A DNA stretch of 64,000 nucleotides from Haliotis asinina (Eukaryota; Mollusca; Gastropoda; Lepetellida; Haliotidae). Made by a program: the position numbers and the translations under genes. This document shows, in pieces, positions 1 to 10,738 of this stretch. Location of the stretch: positions 8,652,969 through 8,716,968 of the forward strand of contig NC_090288.1 in assembly GCF_037392515.1 (NCBI RefSeq), written 5' to 3'. The notes beneath the pieces are model-generated. The model had not been told where the DNA came from and did not search any database. It saw nothing but the letters and a program-made list of their open reading frames with translations. Position 1 is the first letter of the stretch. Every line of letters starts with the position of its first letter.

Positions 1-3000
1 AAGACTACATGCAGTTCCGGTTTGACCAACGCTTCCGCCATACACGATCTCTTGCCGACAGCGAAAGGCATCCAACTTTCAGTCCTCGGCACAAACCTTC
101 CTGAATCGTCCAGGAAACGTTCGGGATTAAACACTTCCGGTTCCTTCCAGTGTCTGGAGTCGTGGTGGATAGCGAAGATGTTGGCCAGCACGATCGTCCC
201 TTTCGGAATTTCGTAGCCAGCTGATAAAATGTAAATTAAAAATACACTGAACTGTGAAAGTAAGTGTGTGGATGGGTTTTGGGTTAGGTGAGCAAGGGGC
301 GAGTGAGTTCACAGCTTCGAGCAGTGTTTCAGTTTAAAGCGGAGTTAAGTACAAAATGAGACATGTTACTCGCATGTAACTCCGAAAGTCTCAAGTTGGC
401 ATACCAAGGGGATCTTACTCTGGAAAAGTCCGGGGTTCGATCCCTCGGTTTGTGGATCCTGGACAGTTCATAAGTGCAATTCCGCGCCCAGGACCAGTGT
501 GCCATCCTTATCTCTTCATAAGAACACATTTTAAAAAGCATCACCTTGCCAGATCAGTACTATGTAAATGCCAATGTATAGAGACCCAAATAATTGGGCA
601 AAATATTAACTGTTTACATAAATAGATAACACACTCCCACACCCTACCCAGTCTTACCGACAGTTGTATCACAAGTGGTTGAGTGGGGGAGACCCAGAGG
701 TGCCACTGTCCCTTTACGCATACTCTCAAAGAGCACAGCTTCGGTGTACGGCAGTTTGTGTCGCTCAGACAGCATCGGCACTAGTCGCTCACCTGTGAAA
801 CAGTTTGTCAGAAACAATCCTTACAATGAAACAATCCTTTTCTACATAATTGTATTCGTTTCTTTTTTATTCTAGATTATTGACTCTTTTTGCTTATGTT
901 TACTTCGGAAACAGATCTTAATAAAACCGTATGAGTGCGAGGCTCTCATTTCGATAATTCCGTTGTAGCAAAGTAAATCTTGAAAGTGGTAACGTTCCTA
1001 CAGCCCGTCTGTCTATATAATTCGGATTTACCAGTGGCGTAAATACTATATCTTGCAGCACTGATAGCGAATCCGGTCTAAATGCTTAGCAAACTCTAGT
1101 CTGAAAATTATTTGAGTTCTAAATGTTTTCCTACCCAACACACTGTCCACTTCCGCATGGAGTTTCGCCTGTACTTCCGGGTATGCGGCTAGATACAAGG
1201 CTGTCCAGTACAGAGTCTGTCGAGACGTGTCCAGTCCCGCTGTCGGTGAAAAGTTTATAACGTAAATTATGGTTTTAAAAGACAGTTGTAAGTGAGTGAG
1301 TTTTAGGTCGCAGTATTCCTGAAATATCACGGTGGGGTGCACCAGAAATGGACTTCACACACAGTTCCCATATTGGGAATCGAACCCGTATCTTTGGCGT
1401 GACGAGCAAACGGCTCAACCGCTAGATTACCTTACCGTTAAAGACAACATAATGTAAACTAAACTGGGAATTTAATATTCACAGTTTAATTATATGTGTT
1501 TGTAGCTACGTTCGATCGTGGATATACATCATTCTCTTTTGACAAACAATATTATATTTCTGTCAAACCAATTTACCGATTTCAAAGATATTTGCTTAAG
1601 TAGAACGACCCTCCTAGCTTCTCGCGAGGCTTTTGGCTAGATTAATATATTCCTTGATTACCTCCGAAAACATCTGCCACTGTCTGACCGAGATGCGTGT
1701 TGGTGAACTGCGCAAGTAGCTCCGGATCCTCCTCCTCCTCAGCCTCTTTCTGGGCAATCAACATGGCGTCTATGAAGTCACGTTGTGTATCTGAAAATCC
1801 AGGTTTTTGATGGTAAAAGCGCAACACAACCTCTATATTTTACAATGACACTGATATTTTATATGAGGTTTTAAAGAAACATTTAAGTCTGATACGAGTA
1901 AAGTTAACCATTCGTTAAAAGTCTTCACGATGACCTTGACTTTAAAATCGGCAGACTGATCCGTTGGTACGTAAACTTGCGTGACCCACTCAAATTAACA
2001 TTCCCGCTCTCTCCAATGCTGACATCATTGTTTGTTTGCATTTAATGCAGTTAATGAATAAATTGCAACAACATGTTTCTGCCGATTTACATATTGATTT
2101 TGTAGCGATAAAAAAAAGCGATAAAGAAGTACGAAATTATGGTTTAATCAGTTTGCCTCAAGAGGTTGTTTACTATCGCTTGGGAATATTTTAGCTTTGG
2201 ATAATCGACGCCAGACATTTTGGAGGTCACATGTGATGGGATTTTTACAAAAATGCCGTAAATTTAACTATCAGAAAGGAATGAAACCATTTCGAAACTC
2301 ATACCATGCAAATGTCAAACGTTCTTCAGGAAACAAATGCGGTAAGTACAAGCGCGATAATTATCGTTATAATATGTCACAGAGTTCAGTGGATCATCCC
2401 GCAGAGATTCATGATCAGTACTGTCCCGAAATAACCATACTTTGGTCATTGGGTGGTCAGATTCGGAGAATTTGTTGATTGGGTGTCCTGGTATCACATC
2501 GTCACTGGTGTCAGGGCAAGACTAGATTACTTCCATGTCTGGATTCTCATTTCCTGAGATTGACAATATAGGGAACACAGGCCATTGTAGACCAGAGAAA
2601 ATGTTACACAAAATTTGACGTTTATTTCACTTGCCACAGAAGCTATAGCAACCAGCAAAAAACGTGTTGTTTAATCGATTAATCGCGGATAATTTCAAGA
2701 ACTGGTACGTGGTAACTTTTATCATTAACAGAACATTTACCTGCTTTAAACGTTTCTCTGTGAGCGTTGATCCTCTTGTAAACGAAGTCCATCAGCGAGT
2801 TTTGTATGTTCAGGAACTTCCTGAATTTCGCCGTTGGATAAAGTCTTAAAGGAGGGAATACATCTTCCAAGAACCCGTTTCCTGCTTCTGCAGAGAAGGT
2901 GTCAAGTCCTTTACAGACGCTCAAGAACTCTTCATTGTCCGATGAAAACCTAACACAAAAACTGTTTTATACACTCCGCCATCCTCACTATTCCAGCCAT

Positions 3001-6000
3001 ATCACAGTCTGTTAAAATATGTCTAAACAAAAAAAAAAGACAGTGGTTGACGTCATGAACATCGATCTACGTAAGTATGGTACGATACTTATTAGGCAAC
3101 CAGGTAACCGGGCCTGACCAGCCGTCCCCCAGGATAAGACAAGAGTCACCAGAAGATGACAAAACCCCGCCGGTCCCCACAAATGTGAAGGAATACATCA
3201 TCTGGCAGTTACTTAAAGTCCAACTTGAATTTTTAATACCAAGTCCATGTTTCCATGGAAATGTAGAAAAACATAACTGTCAAAAATCTGCAAATAGCGA
3301 AAGACATCGTTTCAAGATCTGTTTAATATATCTGCCAAGTCGTCTATAATATACTGAACAGTTTTCGAGTTCAGGCCCACCCTTGATTTTCATCGAAACT
3401 AAGTCCAGATCATTTCGATGGAAACCATAGAAACCTAAAATGCCAAACATCTGACTGGATTCTGTCTCATATATCTGCCTAGTTTTAGTGATAGATATTG
3501 AGCGATTTTTATTTATGCTTCGGAAACAATTAGGACCAAACTGTTTCCAAGGAAATCCAGAAATATTAAAATGCCAAAAATCTGTAAATAGCAAAAGCCA
3601 CCATTGTAGGTTCTGTTTGATATATATGCCAATTTTGGTTGAAAAATATTGAACGGTTTTTAGTCATGCTCCGGAAACGAAATGATTACAGACGAACAGA
3701 AGGCCGAGGTATTGACTGTGTCCCTGCATTATATACCGAGAGATAAACATATTGCTGAAGATCAGTTCTAATTCGCTTTCTTAGTGTTATATCTTCAAAT
3801 AACATGCAAACCTACATATTGCAGTTGTTTTGCCCATCCCTTCACAAGTGGTACTTCGGTACAAACATCGGGAAATCTACAAAGCACAACCGCGGGACGC
3901 GGAACAAGTGAGTGAGTTTAATTTTACGTCGCACTCCAGATATATGGCGGCGGTCTGTAAATAATCGAGTATGGACCAGTGATCAACAGCATGAGCATCG
4001 ATCTGCGCAATTGGGAACCGATGACATGTGCAACCAAGTCAGCGAGCCGGACCAACCGATCCCGTTAGTCACCTCTTACGACAAGCATAGTCACCTTTTA
4101 TGGCAAGCATGGGTTGTTGAAGGCCTATTCTACCCCGGACCTTCACGGTCAAAGTGCCATAAATTGAGAAATAGTTTAGACCAGATTTCAAGTCATGCAG
4201 AACGGTAGGAATAAAGGGCATTTTGTTATAATTAAACCAGTGTCTTTCACCAGAACTAAACATCATGGTGGCGAACTGTAACAAATATGAAGTCACATTT
4301 ATTTTCCTCACTTCTCATTGAAGCAGATCTTGCTGATGATGTTGAAGATGGCGAGGTTGATGTAGTTGTAGATGTCAAAGGACCCCGTCTTAGTCCCCAT
4401 TTCTACCGCAACAGCTTCCATAACCTCAACTATCGTGTCTTGAAACCTCTCACCTTTCATGTAGTATCTACGAAACAAACAATCTTCCAAAGTTAGATTT
4501 TACCGAAAATCCTTTCCACATTCATAAGGAATATCTGCCAAAAGCAGGGTCAACTATAGTTGTGGCTTTATCTTGAGCAGATACTGTTTCAGCAGTATTT
4601 TAGATGTACATTCTGGTTTCTAACAAATCGGCTCTGAATCAGACAATCCAGTGATTATCACAATGAGATACGATCACAGAGCATGTATTTATGAATCTCT
4701 ATAAAACAGTGATGATACCAAGTGTTCTCGAAAAGGTGAGCGTATCCTACACTACTGGTGGTACCCGTCATATATATATATGCTAAGACCAGTAATTCGG
4801 GAACGTATATATGGTATATGTAGGTAATTGCATCGGACATTTCTGTCGCTGATAATATTTGTCATCAAATTTGGAAAATGCCTCTAAATGTCTAATAAAG
4901 GACCTCTTGAAAGCTTTACAGAGGCCTTGCATGTTGTAACCTTTATCAAACAATGCAACTTCTGAGAAAGAGTGGCATGACGCGCTTTGAAATCCTGATA
5001 AAAAGACCACCCTCGATTGTACCTTGAAGGTGAAATCTAACCACGAAAGGCTGGATTATCGAGCGACATGAAAGGGAAGTTGGCTACTGCAAAGTTGAAA
5101 TCACCCCTTTTGTCATACAGGCTTGTGGAGGGTCTTTGTCACTCTGAATCTTTATTCACAGATCTGAATTTGAAACAGTTGGGGCGATCTCACCTGCCTC
5201 CTTAATATCAAATGGTGGGTAAATCAGAAAAGGGCAATTGTTATTTGGTCGTTATTCAACGAGATTAAATAGTCGATGTACCGAAGCTTAAGTTGAACTG
5301 GCCAAACTGCCATGTTTTGAATTTGACAACCAAACAAACACAAATACGTGAGATACAATAAGTTACGAAATATCTGTAGTAGTTTCTCGACTTACTTGAG
5401 AGCCCTCAGTGCTAGTTTCCGATGAAGTTGCCACGTCGGTCCATAATCTGTGAAAGCAATGTCCTTGCCTCCCTCGGTGAAAGCCAGTCCTGAAATAATC
5501 GAAGCAAATAACTGACACGTTGTAGGACGTAACAGTGATTAAAAATTAACCTTCCAAAGTTTATAGAAATGGTATTCTCGTGCTTTAGTTATGCTTGTCA
5601 TCACTTGTTGAACGGAAAATAGAATTTGTTATTTCAAGAAAGCATTGTGTTTGTTTGATCACAATTTTATCGTTCTTTTATGTTATTTATCTAACAAACC
5701 CGAGAACGTCTTTGGGCGACCAGCAAAGTCCACAGACTTCCCTACGAACGCTTCCTGGACAACCTCCACGTTGTTGAGAAACACACAGCGTACGGGACCT
5801 ACAAGGGACAAGATTTTGTGACAGTACGAAATATCCCAGCCATAGGACCATGGCCTGTACATGGTAAAATCCATAACGGTCTCAGACCAACGATCATCCT
5901 TAATTTGGACCAGTGAAGATCCATGTTTGAATTATTCTTCAACAACTCATGCTGGGACGAGCCTGTGATAGAGTGGTTAGACATACTGACTTGGTTGATG

Positions 6001-6658
6001 CATGTCATGGTATCCCCATCGCTGCACACTAAAGTGTCTGGTCCAGATTGGGTTACTTACAGACTGACGGCATTTATCTGAATTTCTGCTGAGTGCGACG
6101 TTTAACAACAATCCAAGTAATTATTATTTTATTCTAATAAAAGCTTTGGGTGGAATCAGATGCTGCCTTACCAAAGTCAAGGGTAATCACCGGGCCGTGC
6201 CTCTTTTCCAGCTGCATCAGAAACCGGTACAGTGACTTGTTTTGTACAGCTGCAATTGATTGTAACAAAGCACGTGTATTTTGATTATTTGTGAACATTA
6301 AAAACATATAAACATACCTGGGTAGGACCACGAAATATGTGAGCATCACTTGTCTAAGCTATATAAGCGTGGAACTTGAAATGTATTTATTTGTTTACAT
6401 TATGAGAGTATGTTCGTGCAGACCTAAATTCAGGACAGTTATATAATTGAAGACTTCATTGTCTAAATATGTTCCGTCTGCTTCGGTGTTTAACTTACCC
6501 AAAATGTTGCCAAGCAACGGGAGACCACGTGGTCCTGGTGGAAATTTGTAACGTTTCCGGGTCATGAAATACACCATCACCGTCACTGCCAAAACCAGCA
6601 TAAGCGTGATCCGGTACTCAAAAACGGCTGAGTAGATCCATGCCAAAGTTGCAGGCAT
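1..6658 (-). CDS. Cytochrome P450, CYP2 clan (CYP1/CYP17-like), paralog A; 3' end cut by window
   Basis: Heme-thiolate monooxygenase, expected on the ER membrane and dependent on P450 reductase; substrate unknown. Exons in coding order: 6658-6499, 6249-6172, 5798-5700, 5489-5396, 4467-4312, 2949-2741, 1790-1662, 1239-1135, 792-658, 220-1. All introns are GT-AG with phases 1,1,1,2,2,1,1,1,1, and the frame stays open throughout. The ATG at 6658-6656 is followed by a hydrophobic anchor (about residues 16-32) and KFPPGPRG. Later come C-helix WQLHR, I-helix AGLDTSRQT, K-helix ESMR, NPERF and the heme loop FAVGKRSCMAE, where the Gly usually found two residues after the Cys is Ala. About 461 codons are visible; by comparison with paralogs C and D roughly 42 C-terminal residues lie beyond the left edge. 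A non-coding leader exon lies upstream at about 7715. The family call is firm; the subfamily cannot be assigned by eye. Confidence 0.93.
388..530 (-). mobile_element. Degraded tRNA-derived SINE remnant in intron 9 of gene A
   Basis: The stretch holds a B-box-like GGTTCGATCCC near 431, followed by GGATCCTGGACAGTTCAT. Matching remnants lie in intron 9 of gene C (about 28755-28835) and gene D (about 47745-47810), so the insertion predates the A/C/D duplications. Strand is not certain. Confidence 0.45.
1291..1436 (-). mobile_element. tRNA-derived SINE (head family), intron 7 of gene A
   Basis: Read on the minus strand, it has a tRNA-like head with B box GGGTTCGATTCCC (complement of about 1377-1389), then a body with a TGTGTGAAGTCCATTTC-like block, and ends in a TCACTCACT tail. 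It is absent from the equivalent intron of gene D, so it arrived after the duplication or was lost there. Confidence 0.7.
2965..3180 (+). mobile_element. Degraded SINE-like repeat beside exon 6 of gene A
   Basis: It has the block order of the common SINE-like family: ACTCCGCC, TATTCCAGCCATAT, CAGTGGTTGACGTCATGAACATC. The same insertion sits next to exon 6 in gene C (about 34560-34770) and, decayed, in gene D (about 51738-51870). It was therefore present in the common ancestor of the three genes. Confidence 0.55.
3185..3740. repeat. Dispersed repeat with three internal sub-units, intron 5 of gene A
   Basis: Three tandem, diverged units each carry TTTCCATGGAAA, a block like TGCCAAAAATCTGCAAATAG, GATCTGTTTAATATATCTGCC and a TTGAACGGTTTT block, and the stretch ends with GCTCCGGAAACGAAATGATT. 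The same array is in gene C intron 5 (about 34795-35280), and a single related unit lies at 7090-7370. It is missing from gene D. I do not recognise the element class. Confidence 0.6.
3908..4150 (+). mobile_element. SINE-like element, intron 5 of gene A
   Basis: Nearly full-length copy: AGTGAGTGAGTTTAATTTTACG, then TATGGCGGCGGTCTGTAAAT, GATCAACAGCATGAGCATCG, CAAGTCAGCGAGCC, and the end block TTCTACCCCGGACC. An orthologous copy is in gene C (35466-35690), but the matching flanks in gene D (around 52860) join without it. Confidence 0.8.
5967..6113 (-). mobile_element. SINE-like element, reversed, intron 2 of gene A
   Basis: Contains the reversed blocks TGACTTGGTTGATGCATGTCA, GTCTGGTCCAGATT and GAGTGCGACGTTTAACAAC of the common SINE-like family. 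Diverged, with both ends decayed. Confidence 0.6.
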
Positions 6659-7089
6659 GGCGTTTGACTAAATTGAAAACAAGAATCATTAGAAGAGGCC
6701 TGTGAAGTTTCATATAATCTTTCTAAGAACAATAATAGGGGTTATATTAAGATACCATGTTCTGAGATTTGGAAGTCCTTGCCAAGGATATTGAAGAAAT
6801 AAAAATTCTACAAATCCCCAAATAGCAAAAAGCACGACTTCATAACCTGGCCTTGGAATGTACAGAGTTTCATAAAGGAATATATGTGATAATGATGGGC
6901 TCACTACTATATAAAAAACGTCAATGTCAAATTTTTTGTCCTGGAAACATGGGAAAAATGTGTAAAAATTGTTTTAATTTTAAACGCAAAACCTCGGTTA
7001 ACACATTAACCCCAATTTCTGAATAGTCTAACATGCTTCAGTGGCATCAGAAAAATACTGCTTCATCTATAGGACCTGTGTGATTCGCC

Positions 7090-7370
7090 TGACACTTTCT
7101 GTTGAAAGAAGTTGAACGTGGTTTTTAGTTGTGCTCCGGAAAATCCGCTCCCTTGTGAGACAAAGTACGAAGTGTTTCCATAGAAATCGAAAAAGTAAAT
7201 TGTAAAATGGACCGCATTGAGATCTGTTTAAACAACTGCCAATTTTCGTTGGAAAATATTACAAGGATTTCGACTTGTGGTCCAGAGACGGCTGGACTGA
7301 CAGACAGACAGACAGAAGACGCGTCGCCTGTATTACCCCCTATTATGGGAGATAATGATTTACAGCAGGT
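7090..7370. repeat. Dispersed repeat unit in the leader intron of gene A
   Basis: It shares GTGCTCCGGAAA, TTTCCATAGAAAT, GAGATCTGTTTAA and TGCCAATTTTCGTTGG with the array at 3185-3740, and ends with a short GACAGACAGACAG run and CCCCTATTATGGGAGATAAT. It lies between the leader exon (7715) and coding exon 1 (6658). Confidence 0.5.
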
Positions 7371-7714
7371 CAAGTTGACCAAATGATCACATACAATGCA
7401 AAGAGTCGATCAATGTAAAGCATCAATGCATTATATAGGCTGGATGTCAGACTCGATTATAGCAGGTTAGTTGCAATATGATTTCAACCAGTTACTTTTA
7501 AGACTTGCATTGGGTGTAATACGCCCCCGAACAAATTCATATGCCTATAATTTTTTGACATTCGCCATGGACAAAAGTGAAACCCGTTTAGACCCTCAAG
7601 TAAATAGGTCATGGGTAACTCATAAGTGGGCAATAGACTGAAACGCCAACATGGCCCGATGATAGATAGTCTGTGGGGCTGATTAGTGTCAGTTCAGTAA
7701 TGGTGGGAACTTAC

Positions 7715-7790
7715 GTTTACGTAGATAGATCCGCTGCAGAAGGCTGTATGTTTCAATGTCACTGTACCCCGAGACACAGATCCGCACAAA
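7715..7790 (-). other. Non-coding 5' leader exon of gene A (3' boundary supported, start unknown)
   Basis: On the minus strand CTGCAGCGGATCTA... runs into a donor GTAAGT (7714-7709). Genes C and D have the same block and donor at the same relative place. The matching acceptor TTTCAATTTAG ends at 6668, which leaves a 9-nt leader TCAAACGCC directly before the ATG. No start site can be read, so the right boundary is a guess. Confidence 0.55.
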
Positions 7791-7810
7791 CAAGACCCAG
7801 TACTGGTGAG

Positions 7811-7824
7811 TGTGATCACGTGAC
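7811..7824. promoter_or_regulatory. Conserved CACGTG (E-box-like) element upstream of gene A
   Basis: GATCACGTGACC lies about 100 bp upstream of the leader-exon donor. The same GTCACGTGAYCAC block (minus strand) occurs at matching positions upstream of genes C (38955-38968) and D (56259-56270), although the surrounding sequence is strongly diverged. Which factor binds is not known. Confidence 0.45.
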
Positions 7825-8129
7825 CTTACTGTTTACAAACGGTCTCGTGACAGTGGCTCATGCGTGTTTTGATCGTTAAAGGGGGAAGCGGGTGGGGGAT
7901 TTGGGTGGGGTGATCAGTTCAAAATCCAACATTTATTTATGGAAACAATTAGGGATTTATTTAGGGAAATCCCCTGATATAGATAATATCTCTGTTGTCA
8001 TATAAGTACTAGAACAGCACAATCTAAGAAGAAAGACCAGTTATTTTACTATGATAACACAATGCCATTTACAAAGTGGTCAAATATAACATAAGTTATA
8101 TTTGGGATTACATTTTCTTAGTAAAGAAC

Positions 8130-8270
8130 AAATTGTAGTACTTTTTTTGAGTTGAGTCCATCCGGGATTCAAATCCACACCCTCAGAGTCAGGCACGTAA
8201 TTGCCAGCACACAAAGCCAGCCGCCTGACCCGCTCAAACATGTTTTTGAAGCAACTGGTACAAGATTAAC
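8130..8270 (-). mobile_element. tRNA-derived SINE fragment
   Basis: Read on the minus strand: GTCAGGCGGCTGGCTTTGTG, then GCCTGACTCTGAGGGTGTGG and a B-box-like GATTTGAATCCCGGATGG. This is tRNA-like organisation, but no cloverleaf or CCA-proximal pairing is visible, so I treat it as a SINE head and not a tRNA gene. Confidence 0.5.
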
Positions 8271-9504
8271 AGCTGAAATGTTGTAGTGGGCGACAGCCTC
8301 AGCTTGATATGACAAACCACCGCGTCCATCCACCTCAGACAGTCCGTCGGAGTCCCCTATACTCCTTACTGCATTTGCTGTTGTCTGTTGACCAATGATG
8401 TCATAATTTCTGAAAATCTACACAACTTTGATCGATTTATCCCAAGCGAACATTACTGTGTTTTGATCAGTGACGTCACATACCATGACCTCGTGTTCAC
8501 TGGCGTGTCTCATTGTTTGGGCATGGAGGTTCTGATCATCAGGTGATCCCACAACAAATCTTGCTCTCAAACGATGTTGAGACTCGTCCAGGACCGGCCG
8601 TGAGAGACTTGAACACTGTTAAATCTGAAATAAATGCTGATTAGAGAATTCATAATCTCTAACTGGTGTAACATATGTACCATCTATCGGTTCAAAGTAT
8701 TTTGTTGCAACCGATGGCACAACCGCTATGGAAAATACTGACCAGTGGCTGATTGACCACTCGGACCTTGAAGTGACGTCATCATCTGATTCGAACGCTT
8801 GTGTATGTGGACGCAACAATCCTCTAGAGACACACAACCATCACAGTCTAGATGAAGCTGCGTTCCCAGAGTATCAGTAAGCAAGAGACAATCAAACGAC
8901 ACTTTTGTAAAAATCTTTGGTTGTAACCTAATTTACGTATGCTTCTCTCAATATTTGTATCTTTTATATGGTAGAACCCCTAGCGACAATATTGGAGAGT
9001 CTAATTATACGCAAATGACGAGTGTAGTGTACTACTTTATTGGTACTGCGGACCTATTTTATATGAGACAAGATCTTATGACAGATTCTAGAGTGGAATC
9101 TAAAGATATGCAAGTGTCATCCGGCGGCCATATTAGCAACGTCTGAAATCATCCACGTATCATCTGCTGTCAGATCTACGCACATTTAAACGGTGTTAGA
9201 ACGAACATTCAACTCTGCATTTGCGTGTGTTTCACAGGTGTGCAGATTTAGCCATTGGTTTCATGTGATTTTCAGCAAGTGTATATTATATAAATGCTGT
9301 AATTTCATGCATTTCAGTACCTCCGAAATTTTGTATGAGCAGGGTTAGGTGTGTTATATATACATTGTATTTAGTGCACTCGTAAATGGTTGGTAATGGG
9401 TAAATAGAGCGTCACAGGATTGACACTCTTGGGTAGATTAATCTAGTGATTGCAAATAGTTCACAAACTTAGACAACTTAACAGTTTCGATACACACGAG
9501 AAGT

Positions 9505-9637
9505 GTGTTTGTTTCCTGTTCAACGTCACACTCAGCAATATTCCAGCTATATGATGGCGATCTGTAAATTATTTGGACCAAACAATCCAGTGCTCAACGT
9601 CATGAGCATCGATGTACGATGGGATACGATGACGTGA
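9505..9637 (+). mobile_element. SINE-like fragment
   Basis: Has TTCAACGTCACACTCAGCAA, TATTCCAGCTATATGATGGCG, GTCATGAGCATCGATG and GGGATACGATGACGTG of the common SINE-like family; the last third is missing. Confidence 0.65.
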
Positions 9638-9767
9638 GAAGTTAAACTTACCTAAAGACGATGTCATACCACAAAAGCACTGTCCACGTTGGTATTACAT
9701 AAAATACATAAATCAAACAAGTAAGAACGTGAACAAGCTTCATCATTTACAGACAAATGCTTTAAGT

Positions 9768-10135
9768 GCACATCTGCACATGGCACACATCTGCACATCA
9801 TACACATCTGCACATGGCACACAGCACGATACACAACATCTGCACATGGTACACAGCACATATGCACATGATACACATCTGCACATGATACACAACACAT
9901 CTGCACATGATACACAACACATCTGCACATGATACACATCTGCACATGGTACACAACACATCTGCACATGACACATCTGCACATGATACACAACACATCT
10001 GCACATGACACACATCTGCACATGGTACACAGCACATATGCACATGATACACAACACATCTGCACATGGTACACAACACATCTGCACATGGCACACATGT
10101 GCACATGATACACCACACATCCGCACATGATTCAC
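9768..10135. repeat. Minisatellite, 12/24-bp unit of CACATCTGCACATGATACAC type
   Basis: About 365 bp of imperfect copies of CACATCTGCACATGATACAC with variants (GGTACACAG, GGCACACAT). Cys/Met/His-rich open frames on both strands here are simply translations of the repeat. Confidence 0.9.
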
Positions 10136-10738
10136 AACGGAAAGGAAGGCTGACAATATTCCAGCATGGTTTAAACATATTTTATTTCCAAAGAAATCTG
10201 GATCGTAAAAACGCAAAATCTGGTTATGTGAATAGCTCTCTGGGTGATGAACTGACATGCCCGGTTAGTATACATTGTTCAAGACAGTACTGAAGAAATA
10301 TACAGTTGCACAAATGAAATATATCCAGTGAGTATTTTAAAGACTGTGGACAAATACTATAACGCAGTTATCCCTTTTATTATGAATATTAAATTCCTCT
10401 GTGTCGTGAGCTCAATGTACTTAGTACTGCTGACTGAACTATGGCCAAGGAGGCTACAGTACATGGTGTTACTGATACTGGGCTGTTTGTGGTAGGTTAA
10501 AAACATGACAGAGTTGTAACCTCAATCGATACCAGTCATGGGGAGGGGTGGAGGAATAATTATATGGTTACCCATAGAAGGCCCTATGGTCAAAATAATT
10601 TAGAGTTGGACGACTTCAACCATGAAAAAGTCGCCTGCTCATAGTCTTACAACTGATTTAATGAGTATGGAAATGGTTTAGAGGCTTTCATTTGATTCAA
10701 AAGAGAGATGCTGTAGGCACACAATAGGCAGAGTTCAC

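Larger units (their letters stand above)
7825..10738. other. Intergenic region between genes A and B
   Basis: No exon with a convincing open frame and splice sites was found. It holds a SINE near 8130-8270, a SINE-like fragment at 9505-9637 and the minisatellite at 9768-10135. An open frame on the minus strand at 8619-8837 has ordinary amino-acid composition but no recognised homology. Confidence 0.6.

Noticed and set aside
9664-10258. Cys-rich proteins (up to 171 codons) that look like metallothionein or toxin
   Set aside because: Cys/His/Met periodicity comes from the CACATCTGCACATG minisatellite; three frames are open at once, as expected for a repeat.
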